Below are positions 8,077 to 20,469 of a stretch of DNA of 64,000 bases, in pieces. Numbering within the stretch: the first letter of the stretch is position 1; every line of letters starts with the position of its first letter. The stretch lies in assembly GCF_900699765.1 (NCBI RefSeq), contig NZ_CAADHO010000011.1:124822-188821 (forward strand). Reading direction: 5' to 3'. The notes under the pieces were generated by a model, which saw only the letters and a list, made by a program, of their open reading frames with translations, searched no databases and was not told where the DNA came from. The position numbers were made by a program, and so were the translations under genes. This stretch comes from Desulfoluna butyratoxydans. Lineage in GTDB: Bacteria; Desulfobacterota; Desulfobacteria; Desulfobacterales; Desulfolunaceae.

Positions 8077-9330
8077 GTAGGATGGGCAAAGCGAAGCGTG
8101 CCCATCGTTGGCTGGCACCTCTATTCAACCGGGTGGGCTTGTGGCGCTCGATGGGCACGGCGCAAAGGGCGTCGCCACGCCAATGGATTCGGCTTGCCTT
8201 TGCCCATCCTACATGGTCTCGCTCATCGACGCGGGTCGGTGTGTTTGGTCGTAGGATGGGCAAAGCGAAGCGTGCCCATCGTTGCCCGGCAACCCCATTC
8301 AACCGGGTGATTTGCGGCGTTCGATGGGCACGGCGCCAAGAGCGTCGCCACCCCAATGGATTCGGTTTGCCTTTGCCCATCCTACATGGTCTCGCTCATC
8401 GACGCGGGTCGGTGTGTTTGACCGTAGGATGGGCAAAGCGGAGCGTGCCCATCGTTGCCCGGCAACCCCATTCAACCGGGTGGGCTTGTGGCGTTCGATG
8501 GGCACGGCGCCAAGGGCGTCGCCCCCCCAATGGATTCGGCTTGCCTTTGCCCATCCTACGTGGTCGCGGATTATCGGCGTGGCTCGGTGTGTTGACCGTA
8601 GGATGGGCAAAGCGGAGCGTGCCCATCGTTGCCCGGCAACCCCATTCAACCGGGTGATTTGTGGCGTTCGATGGGCACGGCGCCAAGGACGTCGCCACCC
8701 CAATGGGTTCGGCTTGCCTTTGCCCATCCTACATGGTCTCGCTCATCGACGCGGGTCGGTGTGTTTGGTCGTAGGATGGGCAAAGCGGAGCGTGCCCATC
8801 GTTGGCTGGCACCTCTATTCAACTGGGTGGGCTTGTGGCGTTCGATGGGCACGGCGCCAAGGGCGTCGCCACCTCAATGGGTTCGGCTTGCCTTTGCCCA
8901 TCCTACATGGTCGCGGATTATCGGTGCGGCTCGGTGTGTTGACCGTAGGATGGGCAAAGCGGAGTGTGCCCATCGTTGCCCGGCACCTCGATTCAACCGG
9001 ATGGGCTGGTGGCGTTCGATGGGCACGGCGCCAAGGGCGTCGCCACCTCAATGGGTTCGGCTTGCCTTTGCCCATCCTACATGGTCGCGGATTATCGGCG
9101 CGGCTCGGTGTGTTTGACCGTAGGATGGGCAAAGCGGAGCGTGCCCATCGTTGGCTGGCACCTCGATTCAACCGGGTGGGCTTGTGGCGTTCGATGGGCA
9201 CGGCGCCAAGGGCGTCGCCACCCCAATGGATTCGGTTTGCCTTTGCCCATCCTACGTGGTCGCGGATTATCGGCGCGGCTCGGTGTGTTGACCGTAGGAT
9301 GGGCAAAGCGAAGCGTGCCCATCGTTGCCC
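8077..9330. repeat. tandem array of a ~174-bp palindromic unit (seven full copies plus a partial)
   Basis: Units begin with GTAGGATGGGCAAAG at 8077, 8251, 8424, 8598, 8771, 8945, 9120 and 9294, giving a period of 173-175 bases. Each full unit contains the reverse complement CTTTGCCCATCCTAC about 130 bases later, plus an inner pair GCGTGCCCATCG / CGATGGGCACG, so each can fold into a long hairpin. Inter-unit spacers come in two types (TCTCGCTCATCGACGCGGG and TCGCGGATTATCGGCGCGG) in mosaic order, which suggests unequal exchange. Long open frames cross the array in several frames, but they are by-products of the repeat. It is not a CRISPR: the units are too long and near-identical throughout. Confidence 0.93.
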
Positions 9331-9380
9331 CAAAATCCCACAGCACAGATCTTTAGCCGGTTTGCCGGGCAAACCAAAAA

Positions 9381-9410
9381 AGCCCCCGGCACAGCCGGGG
9401 GCTTTTTTTA
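9381..9410 (-). terminator. bidirectional rho-independent terminator
   Basis: A perfect 10-bp stem AGCCCCCGGC / GCCGGGGGCT with a 3-base loop is bounded by A-run and T-run, so it works on both strands. It ends the minus-strand symporter gene (stop at 9435) and would block transcription leaving the repeat array. Confidence 0.88.
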
Positions 9411-9434
9411 CGTAACGCAATCTCAGGTTCGGTA

Positions 9435-10817
9435 TCAGCCGCCGAACTTCTCAATGTACCCGCCGATGAAGACCACCAGGATGATCAGGGGCAGGATGTA
9501 TTTGACGTAGAATTTGGTTTTCTCCGGGTAACGGAGCCCCTGGCCTTCGTTGGCCTCTTTGACGAAGGAGTCCCAGCCCCATCCTATTTTATAGCTGCAG
9601 AAAAAGGCAAAGATCAGGGAGCCGATGGGCAGCAGGTTGTTGCCCACGATAAAATCCTCCAGGTCGAGGATCACGGTGCCTTCGCCCAGGGGGTTGATGC
9701 CGCTCAGGACGTTGAAACCCAGGGCACAGGGCAGGGAGAGAAGGAAGAGGAGCACCCCGTTGTTCAGGGAGGCGCGCTTTCGGTTCCAGCCCCACTCTTC
9801 CATGGTGAAGGCCATGATGTTTTCAAACACGGCGATGACCGTTGACATGGCGGCAAAACTCAGGAAGAGGAAGAAGAGGGTGCCCCAGATACGGCCGCCC
9901 TCCATGGTGTTGAAGATGTTGGGCAGGGTGACGAAGATCAGGCCGGGCCCGGCGCCGGGATCTTTTCCGAAGGCAAAGCAGGCCGGAAAGATGATCAGGC
10001 CGGAGAGGATGGCAACAAAGGTGTCCAGGCCGATGATGTTGAGGGATTCGCCGGTGAGGGAGCGGTCCTTGCCGATGTAGCTGCCGAAGATGGCCATGCT
10101 GCCGATGCCGAGGCTCAGGGTAAAGAAGGCCTGGCCCATGGCCGCGTAGACAGTCTCCCAGACCCCGGTCTCCATGAGGCGGCCGAAGTCGGGCATTAAA
10201 TAAAAGGAGAGACCGGCGGACGCGCCGGGCAGGGTGACGGACTTGACCACCAGGGCGATAAGGATCACAAACAGAGAGGACATCATCCACTTGGTGATGG
10301 TCTCCACCCCTTTTTGAAGCCCCAGAGAACAGGTGAAAAAGCCTAACACCACGGTGAGGCCCATCCAGAACACCAGGGTGCCCGGGCTTGCCAGGAGCCC
10401 GCCGAAGAAGCCGCCCACCGCATCCGGGGAGAGGCCCGCCAGGTTGCCTGTGAGGGTGTGATAAAAATAGGCAAGCATCCACCCGGCAACCGTGGTGTAG
10501 AACATCATGAGGATCAGGTTACCGAGGATGGCAAAATAACCGTAGAGGTGCCAGCGGCTTCCTTTGGGCTGCAGGGCTTTCAAGGCCCCGGCAATGTTCT
10601 TCTGGCCACCGCGGCCGATGGAAAACTCCATGACCATGATGGGCAGGCCCAGGATGAAAAGGAAGAGGAGGTAGATCAACACAAAGGCCGCCCCCCCGTA
10701 CTTTCCGGTGATAAAGGGAAAACGCCACACGTTCCCCAGGCCGATGGCACACCCGGCGGAAATAAAAAGGAAGCCGATGCGGCTTCCGAGCTGCTCTCTC
10801 TGCTTGACTAAACTCAC
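9435..10817 (-). CDS. sodium-dependent neurotransmitter-symporter family transporter (LeuT-like)
   Basis: A 460-aa protein with about 12 membrane helices. The NSS signature is clear: REQLGSRIGFLFISAGCAIG, then GLGNVWRFPFITGKYGGAAF in helix 1 (the unwound Na+/substrate site) and FSIGRGGQKN after helix 2. The family imports an amino acid or a related amine with sodium. The start is GTG 10817 with GAAGGAG seven bases upstream. The length is slightly short of LeuT (about 510 aa) because extramembrane loops are compact. The substrate cannot be predicted from sequence, and the gene stands alone. Confidence 0.9.
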   Translation of the reverse strand: MSLVKQREQLGSRIGFLFISAGCAIGLGNVWRFPFITGKYGGAAFVLIYLLFLFILGLPIMVMEFSIGRGGQKNIAGALKALQPKGSRWHLYGYFAILGNLILMMFYTTVAGWMLAYFYHTLTGNLAGLSPDAVGGFFGGLLASPGTLVFWMGLTVVLGFFTCSLGLQKGVETITKWMMSSLFVILIALVVKSVTLPGASAGLSFYLMPDFGRLMETGVWETVYAAMGQAFFTLSLGIGSMAIFGSYIGKDRSLTGESLNIIGLDTFVAILSGLIIFPACFAFGKDPGAGPGLIFVTLPNIFNTMEGGRIWGTLFFLFLSFAAMSTVIAVFENIMAFTMEEWGWNRKRASLNNGVLLFLLSLPCALGFNVLSGINPLGEGTVILDLEDFIVGNNLLPIGSLIFAFFCSYKIGWGWDSFVKEANEGQGLRYPEKTKFYVKYILPLIILVVFIGGYIEKFGG

Positions 10818-11522
10818 GAAACGCTCCTTCTCTGATTTGGTCTTGTCACTATGTTGGTAACCCCTTGTTTGATCACTGTTTTCCGGTACCTTATCGAGGG
10901 CATGGATAGCTGGTTCCCCATGGATTCAATGTTTTCATTAAATTCAACGGGTTCGGTTTCGGTTTTCTCAAAAAAAGCTTCGGATTCTGTGTATAGTAAC
11001 GTATATGCCCTCTGATTTCCAGCTTTTCGAAATATTTCAACCCATAGCCCACCCATGGCGGCTTTACCGCCACCTGACTGAATTGTTCCCCCGGGAAGAT
11101 TTCAATACCGGTGTGGCAGGCTGAGCCCATGGGAAGTGCCTTCAATGGGGGCTGACCGGGCCGTGCCATCTGTTTTTCATCTGGACTTTTTGAAAAATCG
11201 ATGAAATTATTAGTAAATAATCATCTTTGACCATTGCCCGATGCGCGCACCTCGCCACGAGAACTCATGCGCCCCCTACCTGCGGTGATCTTTCATTCAA
11301 TCCGGCAGACTTCCCGTGGCCGACAGCCCCGTGGATGTCTCCATCGCACGCGAAGCACCCCTCTCACCCTTTGCCGGGCAAAGACCCGCCCGTCGCTTTC
11401 GGTGATGCAGGGTCTTCTCCGTATCCCCCCATGTCCCTCTCCCTGTGATGCGGAAGCCGAACCCCGCCGGGCCGATCACCGGACCACCATGCACCCTTTT
11501 CCCAGCACCGAGGGAATTGATC
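10818..11522. other. ~700-bp intergenic region between divergent transporter and signalling operons
   Basis: Open frames on the minus strand (10814-11056 and 10891-11169) have no ribosome-binding site, no family resemblance and an unusual residue mix, so they were not called. The region must hold promoters for both divergent units. An AT-rich patch at 11185-11235 is the most likely site for the plus-strand one. I looked for a cobalamin riboswitch ahead of the TonB receptor gene and did not find a convincing one. Confidence 0.4.
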
Positions 11523-13547
11523 ATGAACAGAACGTCCAAGGGATCTCCGGGCCCCCGGGCCCGATATTTCATGGCTTTGTCTCTTCTCCTGCTTCTCGGC
11601 TCTCCGCTTCGGTCCTCCGGACAGGAGGTGGTTGATTTGAGTATCGAGGATCTCATGAACATCAACGTGACCTCGGTGGGCAAAAAAGAGCAGCACCTCT
11701 CGGACAGCACGGCCGCAGTGTTCGTCATCACCAACCAGGACCTGAAACGATCCGGGGTCACCAACATCCCCGATGCCCTGCGCATGGTGCCCGGGCTCAC
11801 CGTCTCCCGCATCGACTCCAACAAGTGGGCCGTGAACAGCCGCGGCGCCACCAGCCGGTTTGCCGATAAGCTGCTGGTCTTCATCGACGGACGCACCGTC
11901 TACACCCCGTTTTTCTCCGGGGTCTACTGGGAGGTGCAGGACGTGATGCTCGAAGACGTGGATCGCATCGAGGTGATCCGGGGCCCCGGGGCCACCCTCT
12001 GGGGGGCCAACGCGGTGAACGGGGTGATCAACATCATCACCAGGCAGGCCTCGGACACGGTGGGGGGCGTGGTCACCGTGGGCGGAGGGACCACGGAAGA
12101 GGGCTTTGCCGAGGCGCGTTACGGCGCGGCCCTGGGCAAGGCCACCCACGGTCGGTTTTATGCCAAGGGGTTCAAGCGGGATGAGTTCGAGCGCGCATCC
12201 GGGGACGGGGCAGGGGACGACTGGGAAATGGCCCAGGGAGGGTTTCGGGTGGACACCCGGCGAACGGCCAGGGACAGCTTCACGTTCCAGGGAGATCTCT
12301 ACGACGGGGAGATCAACCAGGAGGTGGTGCTGCCCTCCCTTGCGCCGCCCTATGCCGAGATCGTGGAGGACACCGCCGATGTGTCCGGGGGCAACCTGCT
12401 CACCCGCTGGCAACGGGTCCTCTCCTCCACATCGGACCTCTCCCTGCAGCTCATCTACGACGTGTCCAAACGGGAAGAGGCCTTTACCAACGAAGAAAAA
12501 GAGAACATCGACGTCGATTTTCAGCACCATTTCAAGGCCGGGGAGCGGCATGACATTGTCTGGGGAGCCGGATACCAGCGGATCCACGACGAGCTGGCCG
12601 ACACATCCGTGCTGACGTACTCCCCGGAGAGTCGCACCGACGACCTGTTCAGCGCCTTTCTCCAGGATGAGATCCTCCTTTCCGACAACAGGCTCTGGCT
12701 CACCCTGGGCAGCAAGGTCGAGCACAACGAGTCCACGGGCTATGAGGTCCAGCCCAGCGCGCGCCTCCTCTTTTCCCCCCGCCCGAACCACAAACTCTGG
12801 GCAGCGGTCTCCCGCGCCGTGCGAACCCCGTCACGGGTGGAGCGGGACGGGGAGGTGACCCTTTATGTGGTGCCCCCCTTGAGCGCGGAGAACCCCTCGC
12901 CGCTGCCCGTCGTGGTCACGGGAATCGGTGTGGACGACGAGCAGTCCGAAGAGCTCATCGCCTACGAAGTGGGGTACCGGTTCATGCCCAGGCCCACCAT
13001 CTCCGTGGACATCGCAGGCTACTACCACGACTACGACCACCTGCGGGTCACGCGCCAGGGCGCCCCCGAGTTCCAGGGGACTTACATCAAACAGCCCTTT
13101 CTCCTGGTGCATGAGTTCTCGTCCCGTGCCTACGGCGCGGAGCTGGCAACGGCCTGGCAGGTGACGGACTGGTTGAAGGAAGACCTGGCCTACACCTACC
13201 TGAACAGCAACCTGGAAGAGGAGGGGCAGGTGGGCAGGGAACCCACCCATCAGGTCTCCCTCCGCTCGGCGGTGGATATGGGAAAGGACCTGGAGCTGGA
13301 CCTCTGGCTCCGGTACGTGGACGACTCCAGCGCGGCCTATGCCGCGTCCCCGGACGGCACGTATGAGATTGACGATTACCTCACCCTGGACATCCGCCTG
13401 AGCTGGTCTCCCGCCCCGGCCCTGGAGCTCTCCGTGGTGGGGCAGAACCTTCTGGACGAGCGCCACCCGGAGTATGTCATGGAAAACTACGGTCTGCCCA
13501 CAGAGGTCCCTCGCAGCGTGTACGGTAAAATCACCTACCGTTTTTAA
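11523..13547 (+). CDS. TonB-dependent receptor of a signalling operon
   Basis: A 674-aa protein with a signal peptide (about residues 12-34), a short VVDLSIEDLMNINVTSVGK leader typical of small-plug receptors, a plug (VFVITNQDLKRSGVTNIPDALRMVPGL, GVYWEVQDVMLEDVDRIEVIRGPG, NAVNGVINIITR) and a barrel ending in VYGKITYRF. The ATG at 11523 follows GAGGGA; the longer frame to 11445 lacks a signal peptide at its start. Ten bases separate it from the YfiR-like gene and the next two genes overlap, so the four form one operon. Inference: it supplies or senses a ligand for the downstream YfiR/kinase pair rather than serving bulk uptake only. Confidence 0.87.
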   Translation: MNRTSKGSPGPRARYFMALSLLLLLGSPLRSSGQEVVDLSIEDLMNINVTSVGKKEQHLSDSTAAVFVITNQDLKRSGVTNIPDALRMVPGLTVSRIDSNKWAVNSRGATSRFADKLLVFIDGRTVYTPFFSGVYWEVQDVMLEDVDRIEVIRGPGATLWGANAVNGVINIITRQASDTVGGVVTVGGGTTEEGFAEARYGAALGKATHGRFYAKGFKRDEFERASGDGAGDDWEMAQGGFRVDTRRTARDSFTFQGDLYDGEINQEVVLPSLAPPYAEIVEDTADVSGGNLLTRWQRVLSSTSDLSLQLIYDVSKREEAFTNEEKENIDVDFQHHFKAGERHDIVWGAGYQRIHDELADTSVLTYSPESRTDDLFSAFLQDEILLSDNRLWLTLGSKVEHNESTGYEVQPSARLLFSPRPNHKLWAAVSRAVRTPSRVERDGEVTLYVVPPLSAENPSPLPVVVTGIGVDDEQSEELIAYEVGYRFMPRPTISVDIAGYYHDYDHLRVTRQGAPEFQGTYIKQPFLLVHEFSSRAYGAELATAWQVTDWLKEDLAYTYLNSNLEEEGQVGREPTHQVSLRSAVDMGKDLELDLWLRYVDDSSAAYAASPDGTYEIDDYLTLDIRLSWSPAPALELSVVGQNLLDERHPEYVMENYGLPTEVPRSVYGKITYRF

Positions 13548-13556
13548 GGCTATCGG

Positions 13557-14128
13557 ATGACCTATGCGAAATACATCCGCCGTACCTGGCGTATCGTCTC
13601 GTGTACGGCCCTGATCTTTCCGGCCCCGTTCCCCGTCGGGTCCAAAGACACCCTTGCAGCTGCCATGGACGAACCCACGGTCAAAGCGGCTTTCGTCCTC
13701 AACTTTGCAAGGTACACCCAATGGCCCGAGGATCACTTTGAGACGGCTGATGAGCCCTGTGAGCTCGCCGTGTTCGGGGGCAGCGGCATGGAGAAGGCCT
13801 TTCAACGCATTGAGGGCAAACCCATTGGGTCCCGGCCGTTGAAGGTACGGTTCACAGACGATCCCGAAACACTTGAAGGATCCCATATCGTTTTTTTCTG
13901 CAGGGAGACGTCCCTGGAGAAGCGCCTTGCGGCCCTTGACGCGGTCAAGGACGCCTCCACCCTGACCATCGGTGACGACATGCCCCGCTTCCTGGGATCC
14001 GGCGGGCTCATCAACATGTTCAAGAAAAACGACCGGCTGCGGTTTGAAATCAACGTAGAACGTGCCCTGCAGGTGAGGCTGAGGTTCAGGTCCCGGCTGC
14101 TGCGGCATGCTATCATTGTGGGTGGCCC

Positions 14129-14132
<4 letters not shown>
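13557..14132 (+). CDS. YfiR-like periplasmic protein (DUF4154)
   Basis: A 191-aa protein with an N-terminal secretion signal and the family's VKAAFVLNFARYTQWPE motif (about residues 43-59), then IVFFCRE, a DDMPRFLGSGGLINMF stretch and RLRFEIN. YfiR in Pseudomonas is a periplasmic repressor that binds the sensor region of the membrane diguanylate cyclase YfiN. Here the next gene is a membrane hybrid kinase with a periplasmic domain, which is the likely partner. The stop overlaps the kinase start as ATGA. The last 15 residues (RSRLLRHAIIVGGP) are characteristic of the family members that accompany kinases. Confidence 0.85.
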
Positions 14133-16943
<2,811 letters not shown>

Positions 16944-16954
<11 letters not shown>

Positions 16955-19070
16955 AAAGCATGCACGGAAAAAACCGCTGGCCCTCATCGCAGATGACGAC
17001 CTGTCGCTGCGTCTTTCCATGAAGGCGGCCTTGAAAAAATGCGACTTCGATGTGCTGGAGGCGGAGAACGGGCGCCAGGCCCTGGCGCTGTTCCACGCGG
17101 AAAAGCCGGATTTTATCATTTTGGACGTCATCATGCCCGAGATGGACGGCTTTGACGTCTGCGCGGCCATCCGCAAATCCCTGTACGGCCGGTATCCCCA
17201 GATTCTCATGGTGACGGGCCTGGACGATGTGGAGTCAACGGCCAGGGCCTTTGAAGTCGGGGCCAATGACTTTGTCTCCAAGCCCATCAACTGGGTGATG
17301 CTGGGCCATCGGGCCCGATACATGCTCCGTGCCGGATACGCCTTTCGGGAGCTCTACATGAGTCAGAGCCGCCTTGCCAAAACCCAGGAGCTGGCCAAAC
17401 TGGGGAACTGGCAAATCGACCTCAACAGCAACGATTTCCACTGTTCCACCGAGGCCAGTCGCCTGCTGAGGCTCGACACGGCCAAGGCACCTGTCTCCCT
17501 GGATGATTTCCTGGTGCCCATCATGGGCCATGAAAAGGAGAAGGTCCGAAAGGAGATAAACGATGCGGTCAAGGCGCGGAAAAACATGAGCGTGAGCTAC
17601 AGCGTTCTCTATCCCGACGGCACCCAGAAACACATCCTCAACCAGGGGGAGATCCTCTTCAACGAGCAGGGCATGCCCGAGATGATGCTGGGGGTGGTGC
17701 AGGATGTCTCCCAGCTGAAACGCGCCGAAGAAGAGATCATGCACCTTGCCTTCTATGACGGGCTCACCGGGCTGGCCAACCGCATGCTCTTTCTGGACCG
17801 GCTGGACATGGCCATCAAGGACGCCACCCGCAATGACCAGAAGTTTGCGCTCCTCTTCCTGGACCTGGACCGGTTCAAGCGCATCAACGACACCCTGGGC
17901 CACCACATGGGCGACCTGCTGCTGAAGCAGGTGGCGGAAAAGATGCAGGCTTGTATCCGGAGCACGGACCTGGCCACCCGGAATGTCATGGACCGCTCCG
18001 AGCCCACCATCTCCAGGCTGGCAGGGGATGAATTCACCATCATCCTCTCCAACATAAGGTCCCCGGAGAGCGCGGCCCTGGTGGCAAGGCGCCTCATCAA
18101 GGAGATCTCCACCGAGTACGACCTGGAAGGGCAGGAGGTGTCGGTGTCCGCCAGCATCGGCATCAGCGTGTTTCCCAACGACGGCCAGACCGCGGACATC
18201 CTGCTTCGAAACGCGGATTCGGCCATGTACAACGCCAAGAACAGCGGAAAAAACCAGTTCCAGTTCTACATCGAGTCCCTTAACATCGTGGCCACGGAGC
18301 GTTTTTCCCTGGAGCGGGACCTGGCCCGGGCCATCGACCGCAACGAGCTCGTGCTCTACTACCAGCCCCAGATCGACCTGGCCACCCGGAAGATCGTGGG
18401 CGCCGAGGCTCTGATCCGGTGGATGCACCCCCAAAAGGGCATGGTCCCCCCCGACAAGTTCATTCACGTGGCCGAAGAGTCGGGCCTCATCATCGACATC
18501 AACAAATGGGTGCTCCTCACGGCCTGCCGCCAGAGCGACGGCTGGATAAAAAACGGGTTTCCGGACCTCAATATCGCCGTGAACCTTTCGGGCTACAAAT
18601 TTGCCCACCAGAACATCGTCACCAGCATCCGGGATGTCCTGGAAACAACCCATCTGGATCCGGCCAACATTGAAATAGAGATCACCGAGACCATCCTCAT
18701 GCAGGAGACCGAAGAGACCATCGAGACCCTTAAAGAAATCAAGGACCTCGGGGTACGCATCGCCCTGGACGACTTCGGCACGGGATACTCTTCCTTAAGC
18801 TACCTCACCACCTTTCCCGTGGACGTCATCAAGATCGACCGCTCCTTTGTCATCGGCAGCACCATCCACAAAAACAACCGCATCATCATCAAGGCCATCA
18901 TCGCCATGGGCCACAGCCTTGGCAAAAAAATCCTGGCCGAAGGCATCGAGACCGAGGAGCAGTACGAGCTCCTGAAATCCTACGGCTGCGACGAAGCCCA
19001 GGGCTATTATTTCAAAGCCCCGGTCCCGGCCACCGAGTTTTCCCGGCTTCTCAAGATGGGATCCCTCTAA
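16944..19070 (+). CDS. response regulator with PAS, GGDEF and EAL domains (cyclic di-GMP turnover)
   Basis: 708 aa. A receiver at about 10-125 has D61 in LDVIMPEMDG. A PAS-like domain at about 145-265 is followed by a GGDEF domain whose active-site loop is AGDEF (360-364), a tolerated variant of GGDEF. The EAL domain (about 455-705) has EALIRW, NLSGYKF, EITET, DDFGTGYSSL, KIDRSF and AEGIET, so its metal and base residues look intact. It overlaps the kinase gene by 11 bases and has GGAGAT as SD. It should make and/or cleave c-di-GMP in response to phosphorylation from the kinase at 14129-16954. Confidence 0.92.
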
Positions 19071-19234
19071 TCAACCGGTCTTTTTCGCCTTCCTTTCGTC
19101 AAATCCCTCGATTCGGTGGCCCATTGCTGATATGTAACGGGGCGAATCGGCTGTGGAGCCGGTGTGAATCAAATAGAAAGTCAACGCCGAAGGCCCTTAT
19201 TCAGTGGGTTACGGCTTTTGAAGGACGGCAGGAT

Positions 19235-20068
19235 ATGCTCAAGATCGGTCAGATGAACTCGCTCGTTGCCGAGCGTTACATGGAATTCGGCTTCTACCTC
19301 AACCCCAGGGAGGAGCAGGTTCTCCTTCCCAACAAATACGTGCCCGAAGGCTTCAAGCTCGGGGACCGCATCGACGTCTTTGTCTACACCGACTCCGAAG
19401 ACCGCCCCGTGGCCACCACCCTGAAGCCCAATGCCATGGTAGGGGAGTTTGCCGTCATGACGGTAAAGGACGTGAACCCCTTCGGCACCTTTTTTGACTG
19501 GGGCCTGGAAAAGGACCTCCTGGTGCCCCGAAGCGAGCAGCAGAAGCCCATGGCCGTGGGTGAAAAGTACGTGGTGTATGTGAGCCTGGATGAAGAGACC
19601 GGCAGGGTCTTCGGATCCACGCGCCTGGGCCGCCACTGCGCCAAGGTGGCCACGGACCAGACCGTGGGCCAGGAGGTCTCCCTCCTCATCTACGGCATCA
19701 CCAAGCTGAGCATCCAGGCGGTCATCGACGACACCTGCCTGGGTATCCTCTACCGCAATGAGGTGTTTAAAAAGGTGTCCATCGGAGAGCGCCTCACCGG
19801 CTACGTCTCCCGCATCCGGGAAGACGGCAAGATCGACCTCACCCTGAAAAAACCGGGCTACCAGTCCATTGAAGGCTCTTCTGAGCGGGTGCTGGAGATT
19901 CTTAAAAAAGCCGGAGGCTTTGTGGCCTGCCACGACAAGAGCGCCCCGGAAGAGATCAAGGGCGTCTTTTCCATGAGCAAGAAAGAGTTCAAACGCACGG
20001 TGGGGGCGCTTTACAAAAAAGGGCTCATCGAGCTGAGCGATACGGGGATCCGCCTGAAAGAGGAGTAA
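19235..20068 (+). CDS. S1-like RNA-binding protein, CvfB/YitL family
   Basis: A protein of about 277 aa with the CvfB layout: an N-terminal S1-like region (VAERYMEFGFYLNPREEQVLLPNKYVPE), a second S1 domain (VNPFGTFFDWGLEKDLLVPRSEQ), a third (GYVSRIREDGKIDLTLKKPGYQ), and a C-terminal winged helix (MSKKEFKRTVGALYKKGLIEL). Homologues bind RNA and influence virulence gene expression in Staphylococcus; the cellular role elsewhere is unclear. The ATG at 19235 sits after GGCAGGAT, and the residues upstream in frame are not conserved-looking. It is monocistronic, followed by a repeat cluster. Confidence 0.85.
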   Translation: MLKIGQMNSLVAERYMEFGFYLNPREEQVLLPNKYVPEGFKLGDRIDVFVYTDSEDRPVATTLKPNAMVGEFAVMTVKDVNPFGTFFDWGLEKDLLVPRSEQQKPMAVGEKYVVYVSLDEETGRVFGSTRLGRHCAKVATDQTVGQEVSLLIYGITKLSIQAVIDDTCLGILYRNEVFKKVSIGERLTGYVSRIREDGKIDLTLKKPGYQSIEGSSERVLEILKKAGGFVACHDKSAPEEIKGVFSMSKKEFKRTVGALYKKGLIELSDTGIRLKEE

Positions 20069-20085
20069 GTCCCACGGATTGGGAG

Positions 20086-20405
20086 CGCCGCACTCCGGTG
20101 CGGCAGATGCTCCGTCCCACGAAAAAAGCCGCACAAAAGTGCGGCACTCCATATGACAGCCCCAGCCGTGGCTTTTTCATCCAGGCCCGCAGTGTCAAAA
20201 ACACCCCGGAGAACCACACATCCCGGAGCGCCGCACTCCGTGCGGCATACGCTTCATCCCACGAAAAAAGCCGCACAGGAGTGCGGCGCTCCATATGACA
20301 GCCCCAGCCGTGGGTTTTTCATCCTGACCCGCAGTTTCATAAATACCCCGGAGAACCACACATCCTGGCGCGCCGCACTCCCGTGCGGCATACGCCTCGC
20401 CCTGC
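20086..20405. repeat. short tandem repeat of a ~139-bp unit (2.3 copies)
   Basis: Units start with GCGCCGCACTCC at about 20090, 20228 and 20369. Each carries the inverted pair GCCGCACTCC-GTGCGGC and GCCGCAC-GTGCGGC, and the segment CCATATGACAGCCCCAGCCGTGG. Small open frames crossing it are artefacts. It is the third family of palindrome-bearing tandem repeats in the window. Confidence 0.85.
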
Positions 20406-20469
20406 GAAAAGAGCTAAACAGGAATACATAATAAATCTTTTCAATAATTTAAACACTCAACCTAAAGTA

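Noticed and set aside
8077..9330. CRISPR array
   Set aside because: The repeated unit is 174 bp and nearly identical throughout; there are no short repeats with unique spacers and no cas genes.
8005..9420. Several overlapping open frames of 100-377 codons on both strands in the 174-bp array
   Set aside because: They follow the repeat period, appear in many frames with WAKRSVPIV-like text, and lack starts with SD. They are by-products of the repeat.
10814..11169. Two minus-strand frames (80 and 92 codons) upstream of the symporter gene
   Set aside because: No SD, no family, odd composition; more likely leader sequence.
11040..11170. Cobalamin riboswitch ahead of the second TonB receptor
   Set aside because: The stretch has a GCAGGCTGAGCC-like segment but lacks the B12-box and the expected paired elements.
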